Source: ARS1285 sp039796495 (lineage in GTDB: Archaea > Nanobdellota > Nanobdellia > Pacearchaeales > GW2011-AR1). From it: a stretch of 9,677 nucleotides of DNA. A program made the translations under genes and the position numbers. Of this stretch, positions 1-6,588 are shown in pieces. Location: the NCBI GenBank assembly GCA_039796495.1, contig JBDKJQ010000033.1, positions 1-9,677 on the forward strand, read 5' to 3'. The stretch's first letter is position 1, and the number at the start of each line of letters is the position of its first letter. The notes below the pieces were generated by a model. That model did no database searches. It was not told the DNA's origin and saw only the letters and a program-made list of their open reading frames with translations.

Positions 1-21
1 TTTAGTACGAGCCCTTGAAAA

Positions 22-46
22 GAAACCCTACGGGGTTTCAACCCCG
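22..46. repeat. Left-end subterminal hairpin of the IS200-like element
   Basis: Two mutually exclusive stems are visible: GAAACCC (22-28) with GGGTTTC (33-39), and CGGGGTT (31-37) with AACCCCG (40-46). The second resembles the right-end hairpin in sequence and is the more likely TnpA recognition structure. Single-stranded hairpins at both ends are what TnpA of this family binds; that assignment is family knowledge. Confidence 0.65.
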
Positions 47-107
47 AGATTGAATTTCATTGTGTAAGGGCGAGTCCGTAATATTTTATTTCTAAAGAAA
101 TATAATA

Positions 108-131
108 CAGTGAGCTTGGCATAGCTCACTG
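108..131 (+). promoter_or_regulatory. Hairpin in the tnpA leader
   Basis: A perfect 9-bp stem, CAGTGAGCT (108-116) with AGCTCACTG (123-131) and a 6-base loop, lies between the left end and the transposase start. IS200-type elements are known to carry internal hairpins ahead of tnpA that dampen impinging transcription or translation. No T-run follows the stem, and its arms do not complement the ribosome binding site at 177-183. The mechanism here is therefore unclear. Confidence 0.5.
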
Positions 132-187
132 CATAAGATTCAGTTAGCTGTAGCTGGGCTTCTAATTAAATGTTTCGGGAGGTAAAA

Positions 188-664
188 ATGGGAATGGAAT
201 TAGTTGCCAGTTCAAATGCCGTCGGAGAAAGTAATTTTCACATACAACTGACACCTGCGTACCGGCAAGATATATTTTGGAATGATCAGATTACAGAACT
301 AACGCTTGCATATATCTTGGAAAAATTGCAGCAACTGAAAGTGAAAATACTCGGATATGGTTTTGGTCCAGATCATTTGCATTTGTTTCTTGCAAATGTC
401 AGATTTGTCAGCGAGATAGAATTGGTACGACAAATTAAGGGATACAGTTCTTACATGATGCGAAAGCATTTTCGGGAACTGTTCAAGACAAAACTTTATG
501 GAAAAAAGTTTTGGAGTGAAGGACATTTTTACAGAAGTGTTGGTGCCGTGAATAAAGAAACGATGCAGCATTATGTAGAAGATTGTCAGAACAAACACTG
601 GACGAAAAAATCAGTTGAGCCAAAAGAAGTTGTTGTTTTACAGAAAAGGATTAGCGAATTCTAG
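188..664 (+). CDS. tnpA: IS200/IS605 Y1 transposase TnpA
   Basis: Single-strand HUH/Y1 transposase that excises and inserts its element as ssDNA. The frame opens at ATG 170, but ATG 188 is preceded by a strong Shine-Dalgarno GGGAGGT at 177-183 with a 4-base gap, so 188 is preferred (158 residues). Counting from ATG 170, the HUH motif is H69-L-H71 within GPDHLHLF. The conserved FWSEGHFYRSVG block is at about 114-125. The nucleophile tyrosine is Y135 in HYVEDCQ, with Q140 one helical turn on. All key residues are present and the reading frame is intact, so the protein could be active. There is no adjacent tnpB or obvious omega-RNA gene, which matches the IS200 subgroup. The C-terminal tail is a little longer than in typical members of 130-150 residues. 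Confidence 0.93.
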   Translation: MGMELVASSNAVGESNFHIQLTPAYRQDIFWNDQITELTLAYILEKLQQLKVKILGYGFGPDHLHLFLANVRFVSEIELVRQIKGYSSYMMRKHFRELFKTKLYGKKFWSEGHFYRSVGAVNKETMQHYVEDCQNKHWTKKSVEPKEVVVLQKRISEF

Positions 665-673
665 TTGCATACG

Positions 674-693
674 CTCGGGGCTTTAGCCCCGAG
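674..693. repeat. Right-end subterminal hairpin of the IS200-like element
   Basis: CTCGGGGCT (674-682) and AGCCCCGAG (685-693) form a perfect 9-bp stem, or 8 bp with the loop TTTA. It lies 10 bases after the transposase stop, as expected for the right-end recognition hairpin. No T-run follows, so it is not read as an intrinsic terminator, although it sits between two converging genes. Confidence 0.75.
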
Positions 694-696
694 TAG

Positions 697-2061
697 TTAA
701 CGAATTGCCAGATCAATTACTTTCCAATCGACGGTTCTCTGGATATGTCGCTGCAGCCATTGATTCACTTCTTCACGAAATCTCGTTTTTGCAAGGTAAT
801 TATTCATGATTCTGCACATGAGATCTAATTCTCGTGAATAGGGTTTTGCACCACTAAGCCATTGCTGTACGCGTAATTCTCCTATTTGCTCATATACTTC
901 TGGAGAAACGCTTGGGATTTTATCTTTAAGGATGAGATAATAAAACGCAGACCTAAAGGAAGTACAGGTAGAAAGTTCTGGTTTATGATACATAGGATTA
1001 AGATCATGAATAACCTGAGGGTAATTATTATTCCAGGAATCTTGTTTAATATCCTCAAGTATCTGATGAACAATTTCAGGATGTGCCTTTTCTGACGCCA
1101 TTCTTTCTAATTTTTTATATGCCTGGCGATGCACTAATCCATCACGTACTTCCCAGCCTTTTCTTTTATATCCTCGTCGAATTTCGTATGCTGCTTGCGC
1201 GATGCTATGAACTGCACGTTGTATATGCTCGACAGAGTAGGGATGATTATCATGCGTACGAAACCACTCGGTAATCCTAAAAGGAGGCGGCGGATTTATA
1301 AGCGGAATATATCCTTCTCCTGATTCATCTTTTTGTAACGCAACCATTGAAACAACGGTTTCAAGATCGGAGAGAGTAATAGCAATCTTTTCTCTATTTC
1401 TTGTTCGTTTTTCGTCGGCAATTCTTTTGATCTCTGGTGAAATTTCTTTATTTTCAGAAATACGATAGGTTTTGCTGCCGATCATGCGATGTAACTTTTG
1501 CTGGTCTTCAGAGGAGTCTTCAAAAAGTTTTTTTAATTGTGGAGGGATTTGTTTGCTCTCAATCCATTGATTCATCACGTTGGTTAACAAAGGGTCGTAT
1601 TCCCGGTCAGTAAATTCGCTACGAAAGTATGGTTTCCCTCTCTGCACTGTTAACTTTTCAAACGGATGTAAATACACAGGATTAACAATAGGAACACGCA
1701 CTGGAAACATAAATCCTTTTGCATGAGAAAAGCTGATAAATGGCCAGGGACGTTCAGAATATGGCACGAGTGCTGTAAGTTGTGATTTTTCTTCAAGGCT
1801 TATCGGATGATCGTTAATCCAGATATAAGAATATCTTTCGCCTCCTATGTACCACAGCCCTTTTCGTATGAGGCGTTCATCACCTTCGCCATTATCAAAA
1901 TCAATTGCATATCCATACTCGCCACTATTTTGTTGTCCGAATAATAACTGTTTTTGTTTTCGCCGCCGATTTCTTTGAGATATTTGGGTTGGAACAATAA
2001 TTGGACATGATCGAAAGAAAAATGCGAGGTCCTCTACGCTTCTATCCTGGATATCTTCCAT
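697..2061 (-). CDS. Hypothetical protein, 454 residues
   Basis: I do not recognise the family. It is a soluble-looking protein with no signal peptide or membrane segment. It has a basic stretch near residues 30-38 (RNRRRKQKQ), an aromatic-rich N-terminal half, a PPPP run at 257-260, and a helical, Arg/Lys-rich C-terminal half with repeated Tyr and Trp. The start is ATG 2061. No Shine-Dalgarno motif is present, but TTTTTAATA at 2080-2088 lies about 19-27 bases upstream, which fits a leaderless message. A 69-base gap separates it from the upstream TrmB-type gene on the same strand. The TAA stop (697-699) lies only 4 bases from the right-end hairpin of the IS element. The native C-terminus may therefore have been cut and replaced by an IS-supplied stop. 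The reading frame is otherwise intact. Confidence 0.75.
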   Translation of the reverse strand: MEDIQDRSVEDLAFFFRSCPIIVPTQISQRNRRRKQKQLLFGQQNSGEYGYAIDFDNGEGDERLIRKGLWYIGGERYSYIWINDHPISLEEKSQLTALVPYSERPWPFISFSHAKGFMFPVRVPIVNPVYLHPFEKLTVQRGKPYFRSEFTDREYDPLLTNVMNQWIESKQIPPQLKKLFEDSSEDQQKLHRMIGSKTYRISENKEISPEIKRIADEKRTRNREKIAITLSDLETVVSMVALQKDESGEGYIPLINPPPPFRITEWFRTHDNHPYSVEHIQRAVHSIAQAAYEIRRGYKRKGWEVRDGLVHRQAYKKLERMASEKAHPEIVHQILEDIKQDSWNNNYPQVIHDLNPMYHKPELSTCTSFRSAFYYLILKDKIPSVSPEVYEQIGELRVQQWLSGAKPYSRELDLMCRIMNNYLAKTRFREEVNQWLQRHIQRTVDWKVIDLAIR

Positions 2062-2079
2062 AGGGAAAGATCATATATC

Positions 2080-2088
2080 TATTAAAAA
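2080..2088 (-). promoter_or_regulatory. Putative TATA box of the 454-residue gene
   Basis: On the minus strand this reads TTTTTAATA, placed 19-27 bases before ATG 2061. That is the spacing expected for an archaeal leaderless promoter. A perfect palindrome AGAATATTCT (2104-2113) lies just upstream of the box and could be an additional protein site, though short AT palindromes are common by chance. Confidence 0.45.
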
Positions 2089-2130
2089 GTATTTAGGAGT
2101 TATAGAATATTCTTTTTTCTGCCAGCTTTT

Positions 2131-2829
2131 TTACTCCTTTGCCACTTTCCATAAAATTTCAAAATAATTCTTATATCCTTCTGTTATCTCTTTGTTTTTG
2201 ATGACAATCGCCAATGGTTCTGCTGCCCATAGTATGATTGCGGTCTTGTCGCCGTAGATATTAACGGCAACTGGGCTGACATATTTTTCGGGAAGATATT
2301 TTATCTGTGCCAGCGGGACTTTTCTTATTTTTTTATCTGAAGTTATTATCCGTGATCTTATTTTTTTCTGTTTTCTTTTTTTATCATACCAGATAAAATA
2401 AAACTGCAGGATCTCATACGCTTTTATTGATGCCCCTAAAATTAAGATTTCTTTATACTGCAATTGATCTTCAAACACAGTCTTTAGTCCTTCCTTACCT
2501 TTGTAAAAATTTGTTTCCTGTTTTTCTTTTGTTGCATTAAATTTTTCTGATAATTGATCAATAACTGGCTGCAATAAGCTTTCCTTCTCATGCATCATCT
2601 CAATGATCTTCCGTGGATCAGATGCCTCAAAATATCGCCAGTTGTTCTTCAAAATATAGCCCACTAATCCCTTTTTTATGAGCATTTCAGTAACATCGTA
2701 GACATTTCTTCGATGCAATCCTGCTCTTCGTGAAATAAATCCTGCCAGGCTTGGTCCGTGATCAATTAATGCCAGATATACTTTGCATTCATTTTCCGTC
2801 AATCCGAGTTCTTTGAGTTCTTCTTTCAT
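2131..2829 (-). CDS. TrmB-family transcriptional regulator
   Basis: Archaeal TrmB-type regulator of 232 residues. Residues about 4-70 form the TrmB winged helix-turn-helix, opening with the family-typical LGLTENECKVYLALI (8-22) and a recognition region around SRRAGLHRRNVYDVTEML (33-50). A coiled-coil-like linker occupies about 74-104. Residues about 105-230 match the PLD-like TrmB middle/effector domain, with FYKGKEGL (108-115) and alternating beta strands. Such proteins sense sugars or other small ligands and repress or activate operons. The ligand cannot be read from the sequence, and the longer C-terminal sugar-binding domain of Thermococcus TrmB is absent. The start at ATG 2829 sits directly ahead of the HTH. 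There is no Shine-Dalgarno motif. The gene diverges from the one at 3012, and the shared 182-base region holds palindromes that are likely operators. Confidence 0.88.
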   Translation of the reverse strand: MKEELKELGLTENECKVYLALIDHGPSLAGFISRRAGLHRRNVYDVTEMLIKKGLVGYILKNNWRYFEASDPRKIIEMMHEKESLLQPVIDQLSEKFNATKEKQETNFYKGKEGLKTVFEDQLQYKEILILGASIKAYEILQFYFIWYDKKRKQKKIRSRIITSDKKIRKVPLAQIKYLPEKYVSPVAVNIYGDKTAIILWAAEPLAIVIKNKEITEGYKNYFEILWKVAKE

Positions 2830-2857
2830 ACCGTATAAAAATCAAGTTTTTCCTCAC

Positions 2858-2866
2858 AGGTCACCT
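2858..2866. promoter_or_regulatory. Short palindrome ahead of the TrmB-type gene, possible autoregulatory half-site
   Basis: AGGTCACCT is a 9-base palindrome. On the minus strand it reads AGGTGACCT and shares AGGTGA with each arm of the larger palindrome at 2933-2952. It lies 29 bases upstream of the regulator's start codon. A weak second site for the same repressor, giving autoregulation, is a reasonable guess. Confidence 0.35.
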
Positions 2867-2880
2867 TTCCTTTTCTGCGA

Positions 2881-2913
2881 GCAGTTTTCCTCCTATTGAT
2901 AAAAGCAAACTGC
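2881..2913. repeat. Inverted repeat GCAGTTT...AAACTGC in the divergent promoter region
   Basis: Two perfect 7-base arms (2881-2887 and 2907-2913) are separated by 19 bases and centred near the midpoint of the divergent intergenic region. They lie immediately upstream of the TATA-like box of the plus-strand gene. The separation between arm centres, 26 bases, is not an exact number of helical turns. It could be a second regulator site or a coincidence. Confidence 0.3.
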
Positions 2914-2915
2914 CC

Positions 2916-2924
2916 TTAAAAATA
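2916..2924 (+). promoter_or_regulatory. Putative TATA box of the gene at 3012
   Basis: TTAAAAATA, preceded by CCC, resembles an archaeal TATA box. A start of transcription about 25 bases downstream would fall at about 2945, inside the palindrome at 2933-2952. That would give a leader of about 65 bases carrying the Shine-Dalgarno motif. Confidence 0.5.
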
Positions 2925-2932
2925 TTTCTAAA

Positions 2933-2952
2933 GAGGTGATAACTATCACCTC
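2933..2952. promoter_or_regulatory. Probable operator: perfect 9+9 palindrome over the transcription start
   Basis: GAGGTGATA (2933-2941) and TATCACCTC (2944-2952) are perfect inverted repeats with a 2-base spacer. They lie between the TATA-like box at 2916 and the ribosome binding site at 2996. A protein bound here would block polymerase at the start site. The half-site TATCAC/GTGATA is the same hexamer found in the Thermococcales glycolytic motif bound by TrmBL1 (TATCAC-N5-GTGATA), but here the halves are in the opposite order. The adjacent TrmB-type gene is the obvious candidate binder. A leader RNA hairpin is an alternative reading. Confidence 0.7.
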
Positions 2953-2995
2953 ATAAATCTATTAGAGATTTTGCGTTAAAAAGATTATCAATTGT

Positions 2996-3002
2996 AAGGA
3001 GG
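2996..3002 (+). promoter_or_regulatory. Strong Shine-Dalgarno of the gene at 3012
   Basis: AAGGAGG with a 9-base spacer to ATG 3012 fixes that start. It contrasts with the leaderless, SD-free starts of most other first genes in the window and indicates a transcript with a real 5' leader. Confidence 0.8.
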
Positions 3003-3011
3003 AATAAAAAA

Positions 3012-3485
3012 ATGACAAACGATCTTGAAAGACAGATACTGAATCTGGTTGCAACAGATCGATTATATATCCCGAGCTCAAGCTTCGACGGAAAACTTGA
3101 GAAAAGAAGAAAAAAATCGGCGCAGGCAATCGATCTCTCAGAAAATCCTTTTGATGGAGAGCGAGTGTATGCGCGCGTTGAAGAAGAAGATAAAGATAAA
3201 GCACGGGGTATGCGAGAAGGAATAGAAAAATTTGCGGAAGAATTTCCTAAATATGGAAAAATTCTCAATGGCATGATTGAAGAGCAGAGAACGGTACGAG
3301 AGAAACATTTGTATTTCGGTGTGCAGGAGGGAAAGAGGCTCACGAATGACGATTATATGGCAGTTCTCAAAGACATGGGTCTTGGCCCTGCAACTGCAGA
3401 ACGCTATTGTGAAGTTGCACTTGACATCAGCCGCAATCTTACCAGAAAGAGAAACGATGAAGAACGAAGTGTTCTGATAGGCTAG
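3012..3485 (+). CDS. Small charged hypothetical protein, 157 residues, likely TrmB-controlled
   Basis: I do not recognise the family. The protein is predicted soluble and very rich in Glu, Lys and Arg, with a KRRKK patch at 31-35 and long helical stretches. The C-terminal part (about 111-145) contains DMGLGPATAERYCEVALDI, which resembles a small helical DNA- or protein-binding segment but is too short to assign. The start is fixed by the Shine-Dalgarno motif at 2996-3002. It is a single-gene unit: divergent from the TrmB-type regulator and followed by a T-rich terminator. The palindrome over its promoter suggests tight ligand-dependent control by the divergent regulator. Its role is unknown. 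Confidence 0.75.
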   Translation: MTNDLERQILNLVATDRLYIPSSSFDGKLEKRRKKSAQAIDLSENPFDGERVYARVEEEDKDKARGMREGIEKFAEEFPKYGKILNGMIEEQRTVREKHLYFGVQEGKRLTNDDYMAVLKDMGLGPATAERYCEVALDISRNLTRKRNDEERSVLIG

Positions 3486-3493
3486 TTATTTGA

Positions 3494-3519
3494 TTTTTTA
3501 TTTTATTTTTTTTTATTTT
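3494..3519 (+). terminator. Oligo-T terminator
   Basis: Starting 9 bases after the stop of the 157-residue gene, the plus strand runs through T6, T4, T9 and T4 tracts separated by single A residues. Oligo-T runs without a hairpin are the usual archaeal termination signal. The final T tract overlaps the stop codon of the convergent gene. Confidence 0.7.
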
Positions 3520-4501
3520 AAACAGGAGATAATCGTTTTAATGAAATGGCATACGTATCAAGTCTTGCCTGGTTTTCTATTCTGGATACTCCGTTAGGAA
3601 CTCCTTGTTGAGTGACTTCAGTATAATAAAGGACATGTAATTTATTTTCACGTTGCTGTATCTTTGCTATCTCTCCATTATACGCTGGTCTTCCTCCTGA
3701 AAACATGAGAGGAATATTTTTTAAAAGCAGTTCTTCGTTTATGGAAGTTAGTTCTGCACTCAAGCATCTTCTGCTTTGGGAAATGTGCACGTGAGGTTCT
3801 TCCCCTTTTTCTTCATCAGTCTCTGCAGCGGGCAACCTTCTTACTATATCTCCGGAAGAAGTTATGACACAATAATCTTCGCAGCCTCCTTCACCACAGT
3901 GATTATTATAGCCCACGATTATATGGTTTTTTCCGGACAATAAAAATATAAGGGAAGTCATATCTTTATGAACGAGAAATCGCGTGTTCCTATTCGTAAA
4001 TACGTCAGGATCATACACTGATGCAGTAAAGGGCAAGTCTTGTAAAGAATAAGAAACAATTTTTCCCGTTACACTGTTTACATTAGCTCTGCCATATATT
4101 TTATGATCTGGGGGCAAACCATCGAGGGTTTTTCCAAAAAAATCACACATGCCATCAGAAAATGTTTTTCCGTCGTCGGTTTTATTTTCAAAACGATCGA
4201 ATGTTTTGGCAATTAATATGTCGCTGTCTCGTACTTCAAAATCTTTTTGTACATGTAAATAGATTCGAGATCCGTCAGTGGCTATTGCCCGTACCTCTTT
4301 TCGTTTATATGAAAAGCGGGCAGTTTCCTGTTGAGTTTTTATATTATACACCTGCAAAGGTCCGGTCTCGTCAACAACGTGAAGCAGATCATTGACAACG
4401 AGAAAATGATTTTCTGGACGAACTTGCGACGGCAAATGAAATGTATGTTCATGCTCCAGTCGCACAACAAGGTCTTCTAAATCACCTGCAGATTGTTCCA
4501 T
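3518..4501 (-). CDS. Hypothetical protein, possible beta-propeller fold, 327 residues
   Basis: Not recognised by family. The sequence is dominated by short alternating beta strands with repeating patterns such as LLHVVDETGPLQVYNI, RIYLHVQKDFEVRDSD and YCVITSSGDIVRRL. This suggests a WD40- or PQQ-like propeller; that is fold inference only. The frame can open six codons earlier at TTG 4519. ATG 4501 is preferred because TTAAAAA lies 24-30 bases upstream of it (4525-4531), as at the other leaderless genes here. Counting from that TTG, cysteines C208, C213 and C217 cluster between a His (H207) and acidic residues, a possible metal or disulfide site. There is no signal peptide or membrane segment, so it is probably cytoplasmic. 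It lies downstream of the 78-residue gene on the same strand but has its own promoter-like box. Confidence 0.72.
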   Translation of the reverse strand: MEQSAGDLEDLVVRLEHEHTFHLPSQVRPENHFLVVNDLLHVVDETGPLQVYNIKTQQETARFSYKRKEVRAIATDGSRIYLHVQKDFEVRDSDILIAKTFDRFENKTDDGKTFSDGMCDFFGKTLDGLPPDHKIYGRANVNSVTGKIVSYSLQDLPFTASVYDPDVFTNRNTRFLVHKDMTSLIFLLSGKNHIIVGYNNHCGEGGCEDYCVITSSGDIVRRLPAAETDEEKGEEPHVHISQSRRCLSAELTSINEELLLKNIPLMFSGGRPAYNGEIAKIQQRENKLHVLYYTEVTQQGVPNGVSRIENQARLDTYAISLKRLSPV

Positions 4502-4524
4502 ATCAATTGAATAAGTCAAAACTC

Positions 4525-4531
4525 TTTTTAA
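4525..4531 (-). promoter_or_regulatory. Putative TATA box of the propeller-like gene
   Basis: Reads TTAAAAA on the minus strand, 24-30 bases before ATG 4501. It supports ATG 4501 over the upstream TTG, which would lie only 6-12 bases from the box. Confidence 0.5.
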
Positions 4532-4551
4532 GAATTATTGTGTTTTTTGAT

Positions 4552-4788
4552 TTAGTGAAAAATGTTCCGATAGGGAAGATCTGTTTCAATTCGGAAGAAT
4601 TTATTTATCCATTTTTCAAATGGCAAGGGAGGGCTTGTCAGATTTGCAACTTCATAGATTATCTCGAGATTATAATTTTCTCGTTTCATTTCCTCAATTA
4701 ATTCGCGTCTATGGAATTTTAATCGGTATTGTAATCCTTCATAGGCTATTATGTACCTTTGATGGAGGGCGTGTAGGATCTTTGCCAT
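4552..4788 (-). CDS. Small protein downstream of the ABC exporter, 78 residues; paralog of the one upstream
   Basis: Helical, charged protein with no signal peptide or membrane span. Residues 8-49 align without gaps to residues 14-55 of the 83-residue protein encoded at 6589-6840. By eye 12 of 42 positions are identical (L8, Y12, R22, R27, L30, E33, E37, Y39, E42, I43 shifted to the paralog's I50, V47 and A48) and several more are conservative. Both continue with LP, then a Trp and an aromatic-rich tail. It starts at ATG 4788, 11 bases after the exporter's stop, so it probably belongs to the same transcript. No Shine-Dalgarno motif is close to the start. No known family is recognised. The role may be as an accessory, regulatory or cargo partner of the exporter, which is inference from position only. 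Confidence 0.75.
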   Translation of the reverse strand: MAKILHALHQRYIIAYEGLQYRLKFHRRELIEEMKRENYNLEIIYEVANLTSPPLPFEKWINKFFRIETDLPYRNIFH

Positions 4789-4799
4789 AATATCTGTAT

Positions 4800-6587
4800 T
4801 TACTTAATATACCCTCCTTTCTGCAGATTCCACAATTTTTTATATTCCCCACTTTTTTTGATAAGTTCTTCATGAGTGCCTTCCTGCACGATCTTGCCGT
4901 CTTTCATGACGATAATGCGATCGGCGTTCATGATAGTTGACAATCTATGGGCGATGATGATGGAGGTTCTTCCTTTGAGCAATTCGTGCAAATCTTTCTG
5001 TATTTCATGTTCAGTTTCTGAGTCGAGTGAAGAGGTTGCTTCATCCAGCAGTAATATTTTTTTGTTTGCGAGAATGGCACGCGCGATTGATACTCTCTGT
5101 TTTTCTCCTCCTGACAGTCTGACTCCTCGCTCTCCGACGATCGTATTTTCTTGTAGAGGAAATTGTTTGATAATACGATCAAGTTGCGCGAACTTTATTG
5201 CTTTCAATACGTCTTTTCGTGATGCTGAAGGGTTGGCAAATAAAATGTTGTTATAAATGGTATCGTCAAAGAGCACGCATTCCTGCGGGACGATACTGAC
5301 TTCTGCGCGCACTGACTCCTGAGTCACGTTTCGAATGTCGGTATTGTCGATGCTGATAGATCCACTGTCAATATCGTAAAATCGTTTCAATAACTTAATC
5401 AGCGTTGTTTTTCCTGATCCTGAATGTCCTACTAATGCCACTTTTTCATTTTCTTTGATTGAAAGATTAAAATTTTCGAAAATTGTCCGCTTTCCGTATT
5501 TGAAATATACTTTTTTGAATTGTATCGCTCCTCGCGTCACGTTCAACTGTGGTGCTCCTGGTTTGTCTTGTATCTGGTTTGATACTTTGTTATATTGAAA
5601 TAAATCCTGGAAATCTGCCATTGTACGATATAATACACGAAGACCGTTCACAAAATCAAACATATATCCCATGAGTCCGATGTAGGAAGTGTAGATGAGT
5701 GTCAGTGTTCCGAGCGTTAAAGTTCCTTGTATGAATTTGGGAATTGTTGCCCATAATAGCATTACTGTTCCGCAGCTCAAAATAAACACCTGCCCGCTAA
5801 TCATTATCCGATAGAAATCCCAATTCCGGATGAAATCTATTTTTGTTGTCTGCGAAAGTTCTGCATAGCGCTGATTAATAATTTTTTCCTTCCCATAATA
5901 TTTTATCGCATCAACATTCGTAAAAAAATCAGCGATATTTCCTTTTTCAATATCCTCAGATTTGTTGGCAAGAATGCTTGATGACTCCTGTAATTTTTGA
6001 ATATAAAAACTATAGACGACAAATAGGACAACAGTGGCACCAATGATAACGACTGAAAATATATCAAAATACACAATAACGCCGAGCGTGACAATAACTT
6101 GCAAAAATAAAGTCAGGAAATTAAATGTAATCGTATCTGTCAGCTGTTCAATGGCTCTTCCTCCACGTGTCAGTCGTGAGATCAGGCTTCCGGTTTTGTG
6201 AGTTGTATGAAAATTATGGTCGAGCTGGAGAATGTGTCTGAAGAATTTCAATTTCATGTCCTGGATCATATTTCCTTCAAGACGGTTAAGTAAGTGCACG
6301 CGCAACCAGATGATGCCGATGTTTACAATGCTCATGGCAACATATACTGACAGAAGAATTAATCCAATTCGGACAAAAAATTCCTGCGAAATAATGTTCG
6401 CGTGCAAATCAACGCCATTATCCACAATAATCTTGAAAAAATATTTTTCTGCTATGATGCGCAATTCCTGCAAAAAAACAAGAACACTGATAAACGCAAA
6501 AACAAGCGTGTAAGGCCTGAGAAATTGCAGATATAATTTTGTGTTATATCTAAAATCTATTTCATGTGAAGAAAGTGTGCTTGCCAT
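4800..6587 (-). CDS. ABC half-transporter, exporter type (fused membrane and ATPase domains)
   Basis: About 595 residues, the normal size of a homodimeric ABCB-like exporter in the membrane. Numbering from an in-frame TTG at 6605: roughly six membrane segments lie between residues 30 and 320. The ATPase domain follows, with Y370 as A-loop, Walker A GHSGSGKTT (393-401), Q-loop Q441, signature LSGGEKQ (497-503), Walker B ILLLDE (517-522), D-loop SSLD (525-528) and H-loop H553. All catalytic residues are present. Phrases such as VTQESVRAEVSIVPQ and VLFDDTI resemble the ATM1/ABCB7 group, but the substrate cannot be deduced. ATG 6587 is preferred because the preceding gene's TAG ends one base before it (TAGGATG), so the two are likely translationally coupled. 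TTG 6605 or GTG 6599 would overlap that gene. It is sandwiched between two small paralogous genes. Confidence 0.92.
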   Translation of the reverse strand: MASTLSSHEIDFRYNTKLYLQFLRPYTLVFAFISVLVFLQELRIIAEKYFFKIIVDNGVDLHANIISQEFFVRIGLILLSVYVAMSIVNIGIIWLRVHLLNRLEGNMIQDMKLKFFRHILQLDHNFHTTHKTGSLISRLTRGGRAIEQLTDTITFNFLTLFLQVIVTLGVIVYFDIFSVVIIGATVVLFVVYSFYIQKLQESSSILANKSEDIEKGNIADFFTNVDAIKYYGKEKIINQRYAELSQTTKIDFIRNWDFYRIMISGQVFILSCGTVMLLWATIPKFIQGTLTLGTLTLIYTSYIGLMGYMFDFVNGLRVLYRTMADFQDLFQYNKVSNQIQDKPGAPQLNVTRGAIQFKKVYFKYGKRTIFENFNLSIKENEKVALVGHSGSGKTTLIKLLKRFYDIDSGSISIDNTDIRNVTQESVRAEVSIVPQECVLFDDTIYNNILFANPSASRKDVLKAIKFAQLDRIIKQFPLQENTIVGERGVRLSGGEKQRVSIARAILANKKILLLDEATSSLDSETEHEIQKDLHELLKGRTSIIIAHRLSTIMNADRIIVMKDGKIVQEGTHEELIKKSGEYKKLWNLQKGGYIK

Positions 6588-6588
6588 C

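Larger units (their letters stand above)
22..699 (+). mobile_element. IS200/IS605-family element, solo tnpA (IS200-like), boundaries approximate
   Basis: A compact element of about 0.68 kb with a single Y1 transposase gene and no tnpB. Imperfect palindromes lie near each end. The left one can fold as a 7-bp stem at 31-37/40-46, or alternatively at 22-28/33-39. The right one is an 8-9 bp stem at 674-693. Both ends share TACG just 5' of or at the hairpin foot (29-32 and 670-673) and the string CCCCGAG on the 3' arm. Subterminal hairpins instead of terminal inverted repeats, and no target duplication, are typical of the family. The exact cleavage points cannot be fixed without an empty site. The right end falls at the stop codon of the neighbouring minus-strand gene. 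Confidence 0.75.

Noticed and set aside
31..48. GGGGTTTCAACCCC resembles a tRNA T-arm
   Set aside because: No acceptor, D or anticodon stems can be built around it. It matches the right-end hairpin of the IS element much better.
674..693. Hairpin as an intrinsic terminator between converging genes
   Set aside because: No T-run on either side. Its position and similarity to the left hairpin fit an IS right end.
886..1274. Two plus-strand frames opposite the 454-residue gene
   Set aside because: No promoter or ribosome binding site, hydrophobic biased products, fully inside another intact gene.
2951..3343. Minus-strand open frame of 130 codons
   Set aside because: It is antisense to the 157-residue gene, which has a strong ribosome binding site. 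The minus-strand product is Ser/Phe-rich and low in complexity, as antisense frames are.
4876..5256. Plus-strand open frame of 126 codons
   Set aside because: Lies opposite the conserved ATPase domain of the ABC exporter. Its product has the Ser/Cys-rich bias of an antisense frame.
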